64,000 nucleotides of DNA. Source: Anaerosoma tenue. GTDB taxonomy: Bacteria; Actinomycetota; Coriobacteriia; Anaerosomatales; Anaerosomataceae. The notes beneath the pieces are model-generated. The model had not been told where the DNA came from. It worked only from the letters and a program-made list of their open reading frames with translations, and did no database searches. The translations under genes were made by a program, and so were the position numbers. This document shows, in pieces, positions 54,451 through 63,863 of this stretch. Position 1 is the first letter of the stretch. Every line of letters begins with the position of its first letter. The DNA is taken from assembly GCF_023161965.1 (NCBI RefSeq), contig NZ_JALNTY010000001.1, positions 664,501 through 728,500 on the forward strand. Reading direction: 5' to 3'.

Positions 54451-55897
54451 CCTGGACCTCCGAAGACTGCGCACGACGCGCGATGGTCGATCCGGCAAGA
54501 AGCGCCACTCCAAACCACAGGTACTCGATATAGAGGAAGTACTGGAACAACGAGCCCACCGCATACGAGACGATGATAGCAAGCCCCGCCTTCTGCCCGA
54601 GGGTGAGCCGGTCGCCTGCCTCGGCGAGCAGGTCCACGATCCCGTGCGGGGTGACAGACGGCCCCTGTATGCGGATCGACGTCCAGGCCATCCTCAGCAC
54701 GGCGAAGGTGAGCGTGATCTCGGCGACCAGGCCCGCGATCCCCATCTCGGCCCACATGGCGAGCGGCAACTGGTGAGGCCTGATCACCGAGAACGACGAT
54801 CCCGCGATGCGATACGCGGGATAGGCCATGTCGAACGCGCCCAGGCCGGTGCCCATCGCCCAGTGGTCGCGGATGATCTCGAGCGTGGACGTGATCATGT
54901 AGTACCGCGTGGCCGCCGACTGGTCCGAGTCCACGTCGGTGAGAGCGGTGAACCGCCCGATGACCGCCTCGGGGTTCGCCGCCACGATGCCCGCGACCGC
55001 GAGCACGCCCGCAAGGAACACCCATCGTTTGCGGCCCGACGGCGCCAGCGCCCACACGACCACCAACCCCACCGCGAGCGCGAGCAGGCCGGTGCGCGAG
55101 TAGGTGACGTACACGCCGAGGGCGGATACCCCCGCGGCCACAAGCCACGGGATCGCCTGCCGCAACGAGCGGGCGTGAACGACCTTGATCGCGGCCACCA
55201 CCACGGCCGCAGCCAGCATCGCAGCGAGGTAGTTGGGGTCGTCGAAGAACGCGGACCCGCGGAGGGGTGATGTCGGGCCGCCCACCCGCACGGCAGTGTT
55301 GCCGATCGACGCACCGCGCACCTGCGCGAGCGCTATCAGCGCCTGCAGTACGCCCGCGCCCACGAACGCAGCCGTAGAGACATCAACGACCCACTGCTTG
55401 CGGAGAAAGGTGGACGTGAGCTGGTAGAACAGGTAGATGAAGACCAGCCGCGCGATTGCCATGACCGTGTCGCCCTTGTCGAGCGAGAACGGGAGCGACC
55501 ACAACGCCGCCCCGAGCAGGAGCAGGAGTCCCGCATCGATGAGCGTGAACCGGGGCTTGGCCGACTCGTCACCGCCCAGGAGGCGCAGCGCCCACGACGC
55601 GAGCCCGATGAGAAGCACCGCCTGATACGCCGTGAGCGGCATCGGCTCGGAGATGATGCGCCCGCCCAGGTCGAACGACGCGGCCACGAGCATGAGCGGC
55701 ACGCTCCACTCGGCCTTCCACAGCAGGAGCGCAACGACGCCCACGCCGGCGAGGGCGAGCGTGGCGAGCAGCGCGCCGCTCCGTGTTCCCGGGTCGCCGA
55801 GCAGCAGGCCCACGATCACCGCAGCAAGCAGCAGCGCCGTCACGAGGCGTATGTCGAACCCGCCTAGCGCAGGTGTATCGCTCTTCGTCGCGCTCAC
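54443..55897 (-). CDS. O-antigen ligase/polymerase-like membrane protein
   Basis: A 484-residue protein starting at GTG 55897. About twelve helices are visible, with the large periplasmic loop (DVDSDQSAATRYYMITSTLEIIRDH, WAMGTGLGAFDMAYPAY) and the RPHQLPLAMWAEMGIAGL segment expected in the Wzy/WaaL family. Such proteins polymerise repeat units or ligate glycans at the outer face of the membrane. The start overlaps the end of the GT gene at 55894 by four bases. Confidence 0.8.
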   Translation of the reverse strand: MSATKSDTPALGGFDIRLVTALLLAAVIVGLLLGDPGTRSGALLATLALAGVGVVALLLWKAEWSVPLMLVAASFDLGGRIISEPMPLTAYQAVLLIGLASWALRLLGGDESAKPRFTLIDAGLLLLLGAALWSLPFSLDKGDTVMAIARLVFIYLFYQLTSTFLRKQWVVDVSTAAFVGAGVLQALIALAQVRGASIGNTAVRVGGPTSPLRGSAFFDDPNYLAAMLAAAVVVAAIKVVHARSLRQAIPWLVAAGVSALGVYVTYSRTGLLALAVGLVVVWALAPSGRKRWVFLAGVLAVAGIVAANPEAVIGRFTALTDVDSDQSAATRYYMITSTLEIIRDHWAMGTGLGAFDMAYPAYRIAGSSFSVIRPHQLPLAMWAEMGIAGLVAEITLTFAVLRMAWTSIRIQGPSVTPHGIVDLLAEAGDRLTLGQKAGLAIIVSYAVGSLFQYFLYIEYLWFGVALLAGSTIARRAQSSEVQDV

Positions 55898-57219
55898 GTC
55901 TCATCCCCGAGCGTCTCGTCAAGGAGTGTGGCGAGGGCCTCGGCCAGTCTCGCGCGCTCGAACCGCGCCACCTGCCCCCAGTCGGGTGTGGCCAGCGCTT
56001 CGCCTCGCACCTTCAGGGCGAGCATCTCGCGCAGCGTGTCGGTAAGCGCGGCCGTGTCGCCGTACGACACCACCCGTCCCGCCGAGACATCCCGAACGAG
56101 TTGTGCGGCGGCGCCGTCTGCGGGCCCCACCAGCAGGACGGGCAGGCCCATGCCAAGGTACTCGAACAGCTTCCCCGTGTACACGGCACGCGATCCCGGC
56201 ACGTCGGCTATCACCACAACACCCACGTCCGCTGCGGCAACGACCTCGAGCGCGGAGCGGTGCGGCAGATACCCGTGGAAGCGCACGACCTCCTCGAGAC
56301 CCGCGGCTCGCACGGCTTCCGTCACCGCAGGCGAGCGGTCGCCCACCACGTCGAAGCGGATGCTCTCCGGGCCCTCCTCGGCGATCACTGTCCGCATGGC
56401 CTCGAGGAGCGGTGCGGGGTCGGTGAGCCCGTAGAAGCGGCCCATGAACGCGAGCGCAAGCGGTAATCCGGTAGCGCCCGTGAGCGGGGGCATCTCGGCG
56501 GCGTCGTAGCCGTTGGGAAGCACCACGGCGCGGGAGGCTCCAAAGCGCTCCGCCTCGCGGGCGATGTCGGGCGACACGGCGGCCACCACTGCCGCGGATC
56601 CGTACACACGACGCTGCGCACGCCGCGCAAGCGCACGGTGGAGCGGCGTTGGGCGGAGGAAGTGCGGGTTGGTGGCCCAAGCGTCACGCATGTCGGCGAT
56701 CAGCGGCACGCCGAGCGCCTCGGCACACCTGCGGCCCGCGATGAGCGTGGAGTGCGGCGGGCCTGACGCGAGCACCGCATCGTACCGCTCGCCTGAACGC
56801 CGCACGTGCCGCACCACCGAGGCCGCCCACCGGCGCGCCTCGTCGGGGACGCATACCCAGCGGACGACACGCGTACTGAGCGGCGTTCCGATGGAGGGCG
56901 CCCCGCCTGCGCCGACACCCGCGGCCGTACCGCCGGGGCCGGCGGTACGCAGGACACGCTTCACCTGCGCGATGGGGCGGGCGACCGCGCGCACGGCGTT
57001 CCGATGCGGCAGGCGCGTCACCGGGATGCCGGCCACATCCGCCAGCAGGCTTGGGTCCTCGGGACGGCCGGGCACGTGCTCCGCGGTGACGACGTGGGGC
57101 TCCCAGCCGAGGTGCCGGAGGTCTCTGCAGAACTTCGCGATGCGCTGTACGCCGCCTCCGCCGCTCGGCGGAAACTCGTAGGACAGCACGAGCAGACGTT
57201 TGGGTGTGGGTTCGGTCAC
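55894..57219 (-). CDS. glycosyltransferase family 4 protein, GTG start
   Basis: A 441-residue GT4 enzyme. The start is GTG 57219 (VTEPTPKRLLVLSYEFPPSGGGGVQR); the PPxxGGGxxR motif near the N-terminus is typical. Later motifs are GPPHSTLIAGRR, IADMRDAWATNP, VLPNGYD, and GKLFEYLGMGLPVLLVG with the donor-side Glu. No ribosome-binding site precedes the GTG, but TATTAT lies seven bases upstream at 57227-57232, so the message may be leaderless. Confidence 0.85.
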   Translation of the reverse strand: MTEPTPKRLLVLSYEFPPSGGGGVQRIAKFCRDLRHLGWEPHVVTAEHVPGRPEDPSLLADVAGIPVTRLPHRNAVRAVARPIAQVKRVLRTAGPGGTAAGVGAGGAPSIGTPLSTRVVRWVCVPDEARRWAASVVRHVRRSGERYDAVLASGPPHSTLIAGRRCAEALGVPLIADMRDAWATNPHFLRPTPLHRALARRAQRRVYGSAAVVAAVSPDIAREAERFGASRAVVLPNGYDAAEMPPLTGATGLPLALAFMGRFYGLTDPAPLLEAMRTVIAEEGPESIRFDVVGDRSPAVTEAVRAAGLEEVVRFHGYLPHRSALEVVAAADVGVVVIADVPGSRAVYTGKLFEYLGMGLPVLLVGPADGAAAQLVRDVSAGRVVSYGDTAALTDTLREMLALKVRGEALATPDWGQVARFERARLAEALATLLDETLGDET

Positions 57220-57225
57220 ATGCCG

Positions 57226-57232
57226 TATAATA
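57226..57232. promoter_or_regulatory. overlapping divergent -10 boxes
   Basis: TATAAT (57226-57231) reads on the plus strand and TATTAT (complement of 57227-57232) on the minus strand, overlapping by five bases. The minus-strand box places a start of transcription at or next to the GTG start codon at 57219. The plus-strand box serves the glycosyltransferase gene at 57317. -35 matches are weak on both strands. Confidence 0.5.
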
Positions 57233-57316
57233 CCGGCAACACCCAGGGGCCGGAACCGCGCCGTTGACCAGCCGACACCGCCCCGCCCACCCGCCATCGA
57301 CGATTGGGGTCGCCCC

Positions 57317-58486
57317 GTGCGCGTAGGCATGGTGCTCGCCAACCAGCCGTTCCCTCCGGACATCCGCGTTGAGAAGGAGGCCGACGTCCTCGCCGGCGCG
57401 GGGCACGAGGTGCTGCTGTTGTGCCGCCGGGGACACGGCCAGGTTGCCGAGGAGAGCGTCGGCAACGTGCGGGCGATCAGGCATAGGGTGTACCCGGGCT
57501 CTCCGCTCCGCAGGCGGCTCGACTCGCTTCTGTTCCTGCTCACGCTCGACTCGCCTTCGTGGCGGGGCGCCATCGAGCGCCTGGTGACCGAACACGGCGC
57601 ACAAGCGCTGCACTGCCACGATCTCCCCTACGCTCGCTCTACCCTCAAGGCGGGACGGAAGACCGGGGTTCCCGTGGTGCTCGACTTCCACGAGAACTAC
57701 CCGGCGGCGCTCCGGCTGTGGCGTCGGCGATGGATCGACCGGGTCCTGTTCTCCGGAGCCCGGGCGTCGCGATTCGAGCGCCAGGTGGTGCGCGAGGCGG
57801 ACCGCGTTGTCGTGGTGGTGGAGGAAGCGAAGGACCGCCTCGTGCGCCTGGGCGCGGACCCGGCGCGTGTGGTGGTGTTCGGTAACGCCGAGCCCGCTGC
57901 ACTGGTGTCAGCGGATGCTCCCGCGCTGCCCGACCGGCTCCATCTGGTGTATGTGGGCGGAATCGCTCCGCACCGCGGTCTCGAGACCGCCGTTGAGGCC
58001 ATGCCCTCGATACTCGGCAAACGGCCCGATGCGCATCTCACCATCGTCGGCGACGGCGTGAGCCTCGAGGAGCTCGAAGCGCTGGCGAGGCGCCTCGGCC
58101 TGAACGATGCGGTCACGTTCACGGGGCGGCTGCCCAAGGACGAGGCCATGCGCTACGTGGAGCAGGCCACGATAGGACTCGTGCCGCACCTGAAGAGTCC
58201 GCACACGGAGGCGACCGTGCCCCACAAGCTCTTCCAGTACATGGCGTACGGGCGCCCCGTGCTGGTGAGCGACTGCGCTCCGCTCGCGCGCATCGTGCGG
58301 GAGACGGGCGCGGGAGCGGTGTTCACCGCCGGGGACGCGGGCTCGTTCGCGGAGACGGCCCTTGCACTCGGATCGGATCCTGCCCGGCTCAGGGAGACGT
58401 CACGGGCGGGCCGAAGCGCGGCCGCCACCACGTGGAGCATGGAGTCCGACTCGGCCGATCTGCTGGAGCTCTACAACGCGCTCTGA
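57317..58486 (+). CDS. glycosyltransferase family 4 protein
   Basis: A 389-residue GT4 enzyme starting at GTG 57317 (VRVGMVLANQPFPPDIRVEKEADVL). ATG 57329 and upstream frame are alternatives, because no clear ribosome-binding site precedes 57317. Motifs include HCHDLPYARST, VLDFHENYP, VYVGGIAPHRGLE and HKLFQYMAYGRPVLVSD. It is transcribed from the TATAAT at 57226 in the opposite direction from the main polysaccharide operon. Confidence 0.82.
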   Translation: MRVGMVLANQPFPPDIRVEKEADVLAGAGHEVLLLCRRGHGQVAEESVGNVRAIRHRVYPGSPLRRRLDSLLFLLTLDSPSWRGAIERLVTEHGAQALHCHDLPYARSTLKAGRKTGVPVVLDFHENYPAALRLWRRRWIDRVLFSGARASRFERQVVREADRVVVVVEEAKDRLVRLGADPARVVVFGNAEPAALVSADAPALPDRLHLVYVGGIAPHRGLETAVEAMPSILGKRPDAHLTIVGDGVSLEELEALARRLGLNDAVTFTGRLPKDEAMRYVEQATIGLVPHLKSPHTEATVPHKLFQYMAYGRPVLVSDCAPLARIVRETGAGAVFTAGDAGSFAETALALGSDPARLRETSRAGRSAAATTWSMESDSADLLELYNAL

Positions 58487-58492
58487 GCCCGC

Positions 58493-60913
58493 CTAGTAGG
58501 TATCGCCGACCACGCGGATCTGGAGATCGTTCACGACCGACTCATCGATCGCCGCAGCGCCGCCCATCACGTAGACGTCGAGCACGCGGTCCGCATACCG
58601 GTCGATCAGATAGCGCGTGGGATCGGAAAGCGAGCCCGACGAACGCGTGAGCAACAACGGACCGTTCACCCGCGCCGCCAACACCCCGCCGGTCATAGCG
58701 TCAGGGAACGTCTCTCCCGAGGCGACCACGAACCGCTGCATGCCGAAGACCTGCTCGCGCCCGAGTCCTCGCTCAACGATGAGCTGCGCGGTCTCGTACC
58801 GGTTGGCGCCCGCCGCCCGCCGCACAACGTAGCCACGGGTCTCCAGCACGTCCTCCACGTCCCCGGAGACGGCCGCCTCCCCGCCAACGATGTACACGTC
58901 GCTCGCACCCGAGGCCCGCAGCGCATCGTACGTTGCCTGCGTGAGGCTGTCGGGCCGCGTGAGGAGGATCGGCTCGCCCGTGCGCGCGGCGTACGGTGAC
59001 GCGGCCAACGCGTCGGGGAAGTCAGCGCCCGAGGCGAGCACCACCTCGCTGGGACTGCCCTTGAGCTGGCGCAGCCGCTCGGCGATCAAAGCGGATGTGT
59101 CGTAGCGGTCGGTTCCGGGGAAGCGCTCGATCGTGGGTTTGGTGACGCCGGCTTCGTAGAGCGCGCTCTGGACCTCCACCACGGTGGTGGTGGAGATGCT
59201 CGCCGTGCCGCCGAGCACCAGCACCCGCGACGGGCGCAGACGCTGGATCTCGGCCCGGGTCTCGGCGTCCAGCTTCTCGGTGCTCACGAGCAAGATCGGG
59301 GCGCGGTAGGCGTGCGCGAGCGGCGCCCCGCACAGTGCGTCGGGGAACGCGTCCTTGCGGGCGAGCACGACCGCAGGCGAGACCACGGGGTACGCCTTCT
59401 TCGCGGCCTCCACCGCCGTTCCCACCCGGTTGAGGCCCGCGAGCCGTGTGATCTCCGGCGTCACCTCACGCCCGAAGAGGCCGTCCTCGCCCCACAAGAA
59501 GACCTTCTGGAAGTACGCGCTCGCGTCGTTGTTCCACTCGCAGAAAAGCACGCGCGGCAACGACGAGACCGGCGCCCCTCGCACCACCTGCGGATCGTTG
59601 TAGCGCGCGTTGGGCCCGTCCTGCTGCTTCACCCAAACCTGATCGGACCATGTTCCGCCAAGATCACCTGAGGTGAAGCGGGCCAGGTCTCCGCCCCGGG
59701 CGGCATGTGGATCGCCCACAAGAGCCTGGCTATCCGGCCGTCCGCCTGTGGTCACGTATGCATGCAGGTACGTCCAGCCGCCACGGTCGTCAACCTCGAG
59801 ATCGGCGGCGTCGAAGAAGTGGTCGGTCTCGGCGATGATGACGGGCTCGGTCCACTCCGTGCCAGTGAACCGCGTGAACCGCCACGAGTAGATCTGCTCC
59901 TCTGCCGCAGTGTCTCCTTGCAGGTAGAGGATGCACGGGTTCCCGTCCGGCAGTTCCCGGACCACCACCTGGTTGATCTCGTCCGTCTCAGGGATATCCA
60001 CCACCGTGCACGTGCCGAGGATGGTCTCCTCGGGCACTGCCGGGCCGGGAAGGACGGTACCGGTGGCGTCGGTCCAGACGCCCTCGGCCTCGGACCGCAC
60101 GTAGTAGAGGCCCTGCCGCACGAACGGGTCGGCGTTGCCCCAGTAGCTGGTCCTCGGAGCGCGGGTGAACGCGATGTGGGTGGCGTGGTCGCCGGTGAAC
60201 ACGGAGTCGTACCAGAGGGAGTCGCCGGTGGACTCGATGACGGTCTCGCCCCTCGCCCAGGTGACGCCGTTGGTGGTGACGATGCTTGCGATGTCGCCAC
60301 GGATCGGATTGGCCTCGCCCCGGCGCATCCACACCCGCAGCCCGGTCCCGTCTGCGTGCTCGTAGAGCTCGGGAACGGGATACGTGCACGTCACGCTGGA
60401 GCCGTCGACCGTGACGCTCTTGAGCTTCCAGCTGCCCGGGACTCCGGGGGTGGCGCTCACCGCGTGGTAGAGCCTCGTGTTGTGCGCGCCCCAGAAGACG
60501 TGGAACACGCCGTCGACATCCTGGATGATCGACGGCCCGCCATGGGTGTCCATCCTGCCCGCCAGGTAGGCGTTGGAGCCCACGCGCACCGGTTCAGACC
60601 ATCGGCCGGTGTCGTGGTCGAGCACGCAGACGTAGGGGTCGAGGTTCGCGCCCTGGTAAGCCACGACAGTGGCGTTGGACCCGGCATCGTAGACCGCCGA
60701 CGGGGTGATGGCCATCGCCTCGTACGTTGCGTTGCCTGATGCGTCGGCATCCAGGAAGTCGCCCAACCAGGTGCCCCATGCGCCGCCGGTCGCGAGAAGG
60801 ACGCCGAACACCGCAGCAAGAGCGACGGATGCCCCCATCCGCCACATGCGCCTGCTAGGTCTATGCTGAGGGCTCCCGGAAGCGGAACCGCATACCGCTC
60901 GATTACGTTTCAC
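58493..60913 (-). CDS. secreted BNR-4 repeat protein with cell-wall-binding repeats
   Basis: An 806-residue protein with an N-terminal basic stretch and signal helix (ASVALAAVFGVLLATGG). Residues about 60-480 form a beta-propeller-like domain with GGPSIIQDVDGVFHVFWGAHN and LYHAVSATPGVPGSW, the pattern of BNR-4 proteins related to family 24 polysaccharide lyases. The last about 300 residues are three cell-wall-binding repeat 2 units (LNRVGTAVEA, TDRYDTSALI, ANRYETAQLI). It should be displayed on the wall and bind or cleave polysaccharide. Start GTG 60913 is uncertain; ATG 60847 would keep the signal. Confidence 0.75.
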   Translation of the reverse strand: MKRNRAVCGSASGSPQHRPSRRMWRMGASVALAAVFGVLLATGGAWGTWLGDFLDADASGNATYEAMAITPSAVYDAGSNATVVAYQGANLDPYVCVLDHDTGRWSEPVRVGSNAYLAGRMDTHGGPSIIQDVDGVFHVFWGAHNTRLYHAVSATPGVPGSWKLKSVTVDGSSVTCTYPVPELYEHADGTGLRVWMRRGEANPIRGDIASIVTTNGVTWARGETVIESTGDSLWYDSVFTGDHATHIAFTRAPRTSYWGNADPFVRQGLYYVRSEAEGVWTDATGTVLPGPAVPEETILGTCTVVDIPETDEINQVVVRELPDGNPCILYLQGDTAAEEQIYSWRFTRFTGTEWTEPVIIAETDHFFDAADLEVDDRGGWTYLHAYVTTGGRPDSQALVGDPHAARGGDLARFTSGDLGGTWSDQVWVKQQDGPNARYNDPQVVRGAPVSSLPRVLFCEWNNDASAYFQKVFLWGEDGLFGREVTPEITRLAGLNRVGTAVEAAKKAYPVVSPAVVLARKDAFPDALCGAPLAHAYRAPILLVSTEKLDAETRAEIQRLRPSRVLVLGGTASISTTTVVEVQSALYEAGVTKPTIERFPGTDRYDTSALIAERLRQLKGSPSEVVLASGADFPDALAASPYAARTGEPILLTRPDSLTQATYDALRASGASDVYIVGGEAAVSGDVEDVLETRGYVVRRAAGANRYETAQLIVERGLGREQVFGMQRFVVASGETFPDAMTGGVLAARVNGPLLLTRSSGSLSDPTRYLIDRYADRVLDVYVMGGAAAIDESVVNDLQIRVVGDTY

Positions 60914-60996
60914 GAACCGTGATGCTACCTGTGCAACGGCGTTTCCTCAAGTCCGATACAATCCGACCGACGCCTACCGGACCGAGATGGACCCTG

Positions 60997-62496
60997 ATGC
61001 TGAAGGACATACTCAAGGGGGCCGGGTCGGACACGCTGAAGTACTTCCCCGTGCGACTCGTACCCGCGCTCACCTCGCTCATCACCGTGCCGGTGTTCAC
61101 CCGCATGGTGGAGCGTGCCGACTACGGCAACTTCTACCTCATCTCCTCGGCCACCTCGCTTGCGGCCGCTGTGGCCACCGCGTGGATCACCAACTCCGTG
61201 GTGCGCTTCTACTGGACCTACCGGGGCGAGGACCGGCAAGACGATTACGTGAGCACGTCGGTGTGGTCCACGGTGATGTCGGTCCTCGTCGTGGCGGCCG
61301 TGATCCTTCTCGCCGTATGGCTGGCGCGCGACTCCCTTTCCCCGGGACTCGTGGGCCTCGTGCCGATCGGCGTGGCGTCGTTGTGCATCACCTACTTCGG
61401 AACCGTGCTCCTCCAGGTGCTCCGGGCGGCCAACAAGGCCACGCCGTTCGCCATCATCTCGATCGGGGTGACCCTGCTGGGAACGGCCGCGTCGGTCTAT
61501 CTGGTGGCGGTGCCGCGGCTCGGCTCGTACGGCATCCTGCTCGGTATGGTGATCGGCAACGTGCTGATGCTCCCCTTCAGTCTGCGGATGGTGGCGCGTG
61601 AAGGCTCGCTCTCTCCAAGGCGCTTCAGCCCCGACATCCTCAGGCAGTACCTGTCGTTCGGCATGCCGCTCGTGCCGGCCGCCATCTCCTCGTGGCTTCT
61701 CGTGCTGGCCGACCGCTACATCATCGAGTTCACCCGCACCACTGCCGAGGTGGGCCTGTACTCGGTGGCGTACGGACTCGGCGAGAAGATCATGCAGCTG
61801 ATCACGCTCCCGCTCATCATCGCCATGGGGCCGGTGATGATCCAGACGTTCGAACGGCAGGGACAGGCGCTTGCGCAGCGCGTGCAGACGCAGATGACGC
61901 GCTACTTCGCCCTGCTCACGTTCCCGCTGCTGTTCGGGCTGGCGGCCACCTCGCGGCACTTCATGCAGGTGTTCACGGGCCCCGACTACCGGGCGGCGTT
62001 CCCGATCCTGGCCATCGTGGCGGCGGGGTCGCTCTCCTACGGACTCGTGCAGATCGCGGGCAACGGCATCGCCCTTCACAAGAAATCCACCATCACCATG
62101 ACCAACACGATGACCGCAGGCGTCTTCAACATCGTCACGAACATCGTCTTCGTCCCCCGCTTCGGCTATATGGCGGCGGCGTACACCACGCTCGCCTCGT
62201 ACGCGCTGCTGCTCGCGCTCACGTGGTACCGGAGCAGGCCGTACATGGAGTGGGTCATCCCGTGGGCCGACCTCGCCCGGATCGCGGCCGTATGCGGCGC
62301 GATGTGGGCGGCGATCGCCCTCACGCTCGGACGCGTACCGGGGAACATCGGCGTGCTGTTGGCCGAGGTGGCGCTCGGCGCGGCCGTCTACATCGCCGGC
62401 ATCTTCATCACAGGCGCCGTGCGGGCCGACGAGAGAGCCTACGTGCGTGATCTCGCCGCCCGCGTATGGCGCCGGCTGACGGGACGCACACGATGA
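60997..62496 (+). CDS. Wzx-like polysaccharide flippase (MATE/MVF superfamily)
   Basis: A 499-residue protein starting at ATG 60997 (MLKDILKGAGSDTLKYFPVRLVPALTS). About twelve to fourteen helices are present, with the conserved early VPVFTRMVERADYGNFYLISS segment, FGMPLVPAAISSWLLVLADRY in the middle and TGPDYRAAFPILAIVAAGSL in the second half. This is the layout of lipid-linked oligosaccharide flippases. It overlaps the next GT gene by four bases. It forms the plus-strand part of the polysaccharide cluster with two following genes. Confidence 0.88.
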   Translation: MLKDILKGAGSDTLKYFPVRLVPALTSLITVPVFTRMVERADYGNFYLISSATSLAAAVATAWITNSVVRFYWTYRGEDRQDDYVSTSVWSTVMSVLVVAAVILLAVWLARDSLSPGLVGLVPIGVASLCITYFGTVLLQVLRAANKATPFAIISIGVTLLGTAASVYLVAVPRLGSYGILLGMVIGNVLMLPFSLRMVAREGSLSPRRFSPDILRQYLSFGMPLVPAAISSWLLVLADRYIIEFTRTTAEVGLYSVAYGLGEKIMQLITLPLIIAMGPVMIQTFERQGQALAQRVQTQMTRYFALLTFPLLFGLAATSRHFMQVFTGPDYRAAFPILAIVAAGSLSYGLVQIAGNGIALHKKSTITMTNTMTAGVFNIVTNIVFVPRFGYMAAAYTTLASYALLLALTWYRSRPYMEWVIPWADLARIAAVCGAMWAAIALTLGRVPGNIGVLLAEVALGAAVYIAGIFITGAVRADERAYVRDLAARVWRRLTGRTR

Positions 62497-63710
62497 GCCT
62501 TGCTGTCGCCATCCTCGGCCCCACGGTGAGGCAGGACAGGTCTGCGTCGGTGGGAGGCGTGGCGGTGCACACCGCTGCGCTTGCCGGGGCGCTACGCCAG
62601 GCGGGAGCGCGCGTGGCGGTCCTCTCGGACAGCGAGTACGTCGAGGCAAGCGGATCCGGCACGTACGGCGTCAGGGGCGCCTCGGCTGTGTGGCTGCTGC
62701 GCACGGCGGCGGCCCATCCGCTCACAGCCGCGGGCGTGCTGTGGCGCTCCGCCACCTCGGCCGAGAGGCGCCGGCTCGGACTGCCGCTCAGGCGCACGTT
62801 CTCGCGCGCGCTGCTGATCCGCAGGGCGCTCGATGCGGAGCGGCCGGACGTGGTGCATGTGCAGCAGGCCGACTTCAGGCCGCTCTACCTGCGGCTGGCC
62901 GGCGCAACGGCCCCGGTGGTGACTGTGGTGCACGGCCTGGGCGGCCTTGAGACCGGCGAGTACCCGGCGATGCGCACGCTCGTGCCCGAGCATCTCGCCG
63001 CAGCCGACGCGGTTACCGCTCCGTCGCAGGCGCTGCTCGATGAAGTCCGCGACCTGCAGCCCCACATACGTCGCGCACAGGTGATACCCAACGCCGTGGA
63101 CCATGAGCGGTTCGGTCCGCGTGACGCCGCCGAGGAGCGCATGGCTGTCGGACTCGGCGATCACACGGGGCCTGTACTGCTCTACGCGGGACGGATCACG
63201 GAGCACAAGGGGGCGGGCGATCTGCTCGAGGCCTTCGAGACGATCAGGCGCGAGCGCCCCGACACCTTGCTCGTGATGGTGGGCCCGTGGGGCCTCGATG
63301 CGCCGATGCCGGGACCGCACTCGGGCGTGATGGTCGTTGACGCCGTACCCCCCGACATTATGCCGCTGTGGTTCAGCGCCGCCACACTCACCGTGGTCCC
63401 CTCCCGCTACGAGGGCTTCGGCCTGGTCGCGCTCGAGTCGCTGGCGTGCGGCACGCCCGTGCTCGCCGCCGACACCGGCGGATTGCCCGAGGTGGTGGAT
63501 CCCCGCGCGGGAGCGCTGGCGCCTTCCCGCTCGCCCGAAGCGCTTGCGCAGGCAGCGCTCGAGCTCCTGGCCGACCCCCGCCGGCTCGAACGGATGTCGG
63601 CCGCGGGCCTCGAGGCTGCAGCGCGCTACTCGTGGAGCGCCACCGCTGCCGCCTACCTGAGCCTGTACGCCGAGGTCGTCGGACCGCACGCGCTCGGCCG
63701 TGAGTGCTGA
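62493..63710 (+). CDS. glycosyltransferase family 4 protein
   Basis: A 405-residue GT4 enzyme starting at ATG 62493 within the stop of the flippase gene (ATGA). Motifs: SVGGVAVHTAALAGAL (GG-x-x-x-H loop), HVQQADFRPLYLRL, LYAGRITEHKGAGDLLEA and SRYEGFGLVALESLACGTP with the donor Glu pair. Terminal helix SWSATAAAYLSLYAEV. Probably adds a sugar to the unit that the flippase moves. Confidence 0.88.
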   Translation: MSLAVAILGPTVRQDRSASVGGVAVHTAALAGALRQAGARVAVLSDSEYVEASGSGTYGVRGASAVWLLRTAAAHPLTAAGVLWRSATSAERRRLGLPLRRTFSRALLIRRALDAERPDVVHVQQADFRPLYLRLAGATAPVVTVVHGLGGLETGEYPAMRTLVPEHLAAADAVTAPSQALLDEVRDLQPHIRRAQVIPNAVDHERFGPRDAAEERMAVGLGDHTGPVLLYAGRITEHKGAGDLLEAFETIRRERPDTLLVMVGPWGLDAPMPGPHSGVMVVDAVPPDIMPLWFSAATLTVVPSRYEGFGLVALESLACGTPVLAADTGGLPEVVDPRAGALAPSRSPEALAQAALELLADPRRLERMSAAGLEAAARYSWSATAAAYLSLYAEVVGPHALGREC

Positions 63711-63863
63711 CGTACCGGTAACGCCACCATCCGGCGAGGCCACCGTCGCGCGCGGCTATGCTACGCTTCGAGCCGGACACAGGCCACCCGGACCGCGCCT
63801 TCTCACCGCGCGCCCCGCGCCTCTCGCGTGTGTGGCCCCGCACTGCTGCCGAAGGGAACACCA

